Source of the DNA: an uncultured Lachnospiraceae bacterium
Lineage (GTDB): Bacteria; Bacillota; Clostridia; Lachnospirales; Lachnospiraceae
Assembly (NCBI GenBank): GCA_910588955.1
Contig: CAJURQ010000020.1
Location: forward strand, 1 to 60,869
Direction: 5' to 3'
Length of the DNA: 60,869 nt
Below the pieces are notes generated by a model. It saw nothing but the letters and a program-made list of their open reading frames with translations, ran no database searches and was not told where the DNA came from. The position numbers were made by a program, and so were the translations under genes. Of this stretch, positions 59,601 through 60,869 are shown piece after piece (position 1 is the stretch's first letter; each line of letters starts with the position of its first letter).

Positions 59601-60707
59601 TTAAAATACAATCCGGTCACGTCCATTTTCTTTGCCGATATATAGTTTTTCGTCCGCCTCTTTTAAAAGCGTGGTGATATCGCTGTGATAATCGTACTCC
59701 ACCAGCCCGTAGGTGAGGGAGATGGTAAAGTTTTCAAAGCCGCCGTCAAAAGTGAGATCCCGAATTTTCTGCCGGAGCGTCTCCAGTGCGGTGCTCGCCT
59801 CGTCCCCGTTCAGCCGGGGGAAGATCAGCAGAAATTCCTCGCCGCCCCAGCGGGAGATAAAGGTGTCGGGCGGCAGTCTTTTCTGGAAAGTCTCCGAGAT
59901 GGTTTTTAAAACCACGTCGCCCACATTATGTCCGTAAGTATCGTTAACCCGCTTAAAATGGTCAATGTCGCAGATACAGATGCTGATCTGTGAGTCCGCG
60001 GCGCTTAGGAGGTTCTCCAGATATTCCATCGTGCGTCGACGGTTATAAAGTCCGGTCAGCGTGTCTGTGTTTGCCTGTTTCATCAGTTTCCGGTTATACT
60101 CAATGAGCTTGCCTTCCATCTCCTGTGTGGTGGTGCTGAAAAGATATGCCACCAGTCCCAGCGCCAAAAAAATAAAGAAGGAATTAACCGTCTGCAGGAT
60201 GCCGGTCAGACCAGTGTCAAGAATAATGACCGGGGTATGGGAATGGCAGTAAAAATATAAGTATAAACGCAGCAGGAACAGGGCGGCGGCAAAGAGAACT
60301 TTAACCGGCTCATGCCTGTACTTACAGAAGAAAACAAACACAAGGAGCACCACCAGAAAGTGCTGAATGCCGATATCCCAGCCAAAACAGTAAATATTCA
60401 TACAGGTCCAAAATAAAATACAGACATTCAGGACACAGTATGACGCAAAAGTGCTCCAATGGTATGACAAAACAAAAACTGCCAGAAATAACACGGGTGA
60501 AGCCACGGAAAATACTAATGCGCCAATATGTCCCGTGAGTGAGACAAGCATACAGCAAATCAGGGAGTGCACCAGCATGGAGAGCGTTAATAAACGAACC
60601 ACGGCGATCAGCTTGGCGGATTCATTCTGTCTCCCGGTATCCCGGCAAATATTTTCATAAATCGTTGCAAAAACGGAATTCTCTTTCATTTCGGTTTCTT
60701 TCATCAT
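59601..60707 (-). CDS. Membrane diguanylate cyclase (GGDEF)
   Basis: A 368-residue protein with about six membrane helices (residues 25-185) as sensor, then a GGDEF domain: DTLTGLYNRR, ICICDIDHFKRVNDTYGH with the metal Asp, and RWGGEEFLLIFPR as the active-site loop (GGEEF). It makes cyclic di-GMP. An RxxD product-inhibition site was not obvious. The start is uncertain (ATG 60707, or ATG 60689 at MKENSV) because the ribosome site is weak. The 162 bp from 60708 to the window end is AT-rich and holds no gene. Confidence 0.9.
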   Translation of the reverse strand: MMKETEMKENSVFATIYENICRDTGRQNESAKLIAVVRLLTLSMLVHSLICCMLVSLTGHIGALVFSVASPVLFLAVFVLSYHWSTFASYCVLNVCILFWTCMNIYCFGWDIGIQHFLVVLLVFVFFCKYRHEPVKVLFAAALFLLRLYLYFYCHSHTPVIILDTGLTGILQTVNSFFIFLALGLVAYLFSTTTQEMEGKLIEYNRKLMKQANTDTLTGLYNRRRTMEYLENLLSAADSQISICICDIDHFKRVNDTYGHNVGDVVLKTISETFQKRLPPDTFISRWGGEEFLLIFPRLNGDEASTALETLRQKIRDLTFDGGFENFTISLTYGLVEYDYHSDITTLLKEADEKLYIGKENGRDRIVF

Positions 60708-60869
60708 GTTATTTTAAAAATCGACAAACTTCCCTAATATAATCAGGAAAGCATACTTATAAATATAATACACCCTTGTGGGCAATATTGCAAACGGACA
60801 TTCACAAAAAAATGAATTTTGTGAATTATAATTTTAAATTCTACCCATACACCTCTTATGTAGAACTTA

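Overview
The window looks like a chromosomal segment of a spore-forming, anaerobic, moderately GC-rich Clostridia, most likely of the Lachnospiraceae. The evidence is the conserved YaaO-YaaR-HolB-RicT-TrmN6-RsmI block, a FabK-type fatty-acid operon, spore genes (spmA, spmB, a CotH-type kinase, a SleL/YaaH-type glycosidase, a CgeB-like glycosyltransferase) and a FabT-type regulator. No species call is possible from the sequence alone. LAYOUT: 1-283 holds the tail of a tRNA array (Tyr, fMet, Phe). 516-5294 holds an orphan PTS EIIC, a three-gene set of small membrane proteins (two with zinc ribbons), a glycosyltransferase and an HD protein. 5291-11534 is the Orn/Lys/Arg decarboxylase to RsmI information-processing block. 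11568-18525 is the type II fatty-acid synthesis cluster: acpP-fabK, terminator, then fabD-fabG-fabF-fabZ-(FabK-like flavoprotein)-fabH. 18530-27476 holds a chemoreceptor, a two-component system with an ABC exporter, and a second, divergent two-component system. 27783-30848 is a VTC-domain protein, DUF4956 and CotH cassette. 30935-31597 is spmA. ISLAND: From about 31615 to 37410 the DNA becomes visibly AT-rich. It carries a tyrosine-recombinase-like protein that has lost every catalytic residue, a 602-residue protein ending in a HEPN-type Rx4H motif, a decayed AlbA/Schlafen-type gene, and an AAA-ATPase/PD-(D/E)xK protein. A second, nearly identical copy of the 3' half of spmA (35234-35566) sits in the middle of it. 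spmB, normally next to spmA, is about 24 kb away at 55418. The recombinase-like/HEPN pair is the best candidate here for an undescribed, probably defensive, system. REST: 37451-60707 returns to host-like composition: a fructosamine-kinase-like protein, a spore glycosidase, an AgrC/AgrA-like pair, a lipoprotein, a small His-tailed secreted peptide, a sigma/RsgI-like anti-sigma pair with a surface protein, hemerythrin, Cu/Zn SOD, uridine phosphorylase, a SulP transporter, an FAD dehydrogenase, a ROK kinase, a CE2-like esterase, a membrane-anchored Mrr-like nuclease, spmB, Uma2, fabT, a DUF885 protein and a diguanylate cyclase. REGULATION: Three 17-bp palindromes of the FabT type occur in the window: on the acpP-fabK promoter, ahead of fabD, and ahead of the MarR-family gene at 57211. 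This makes that distant gene the likely repressor of the fatty-acid cluster and of itself. No rRNA, CRISPR array or intact insertion sequence was seen.
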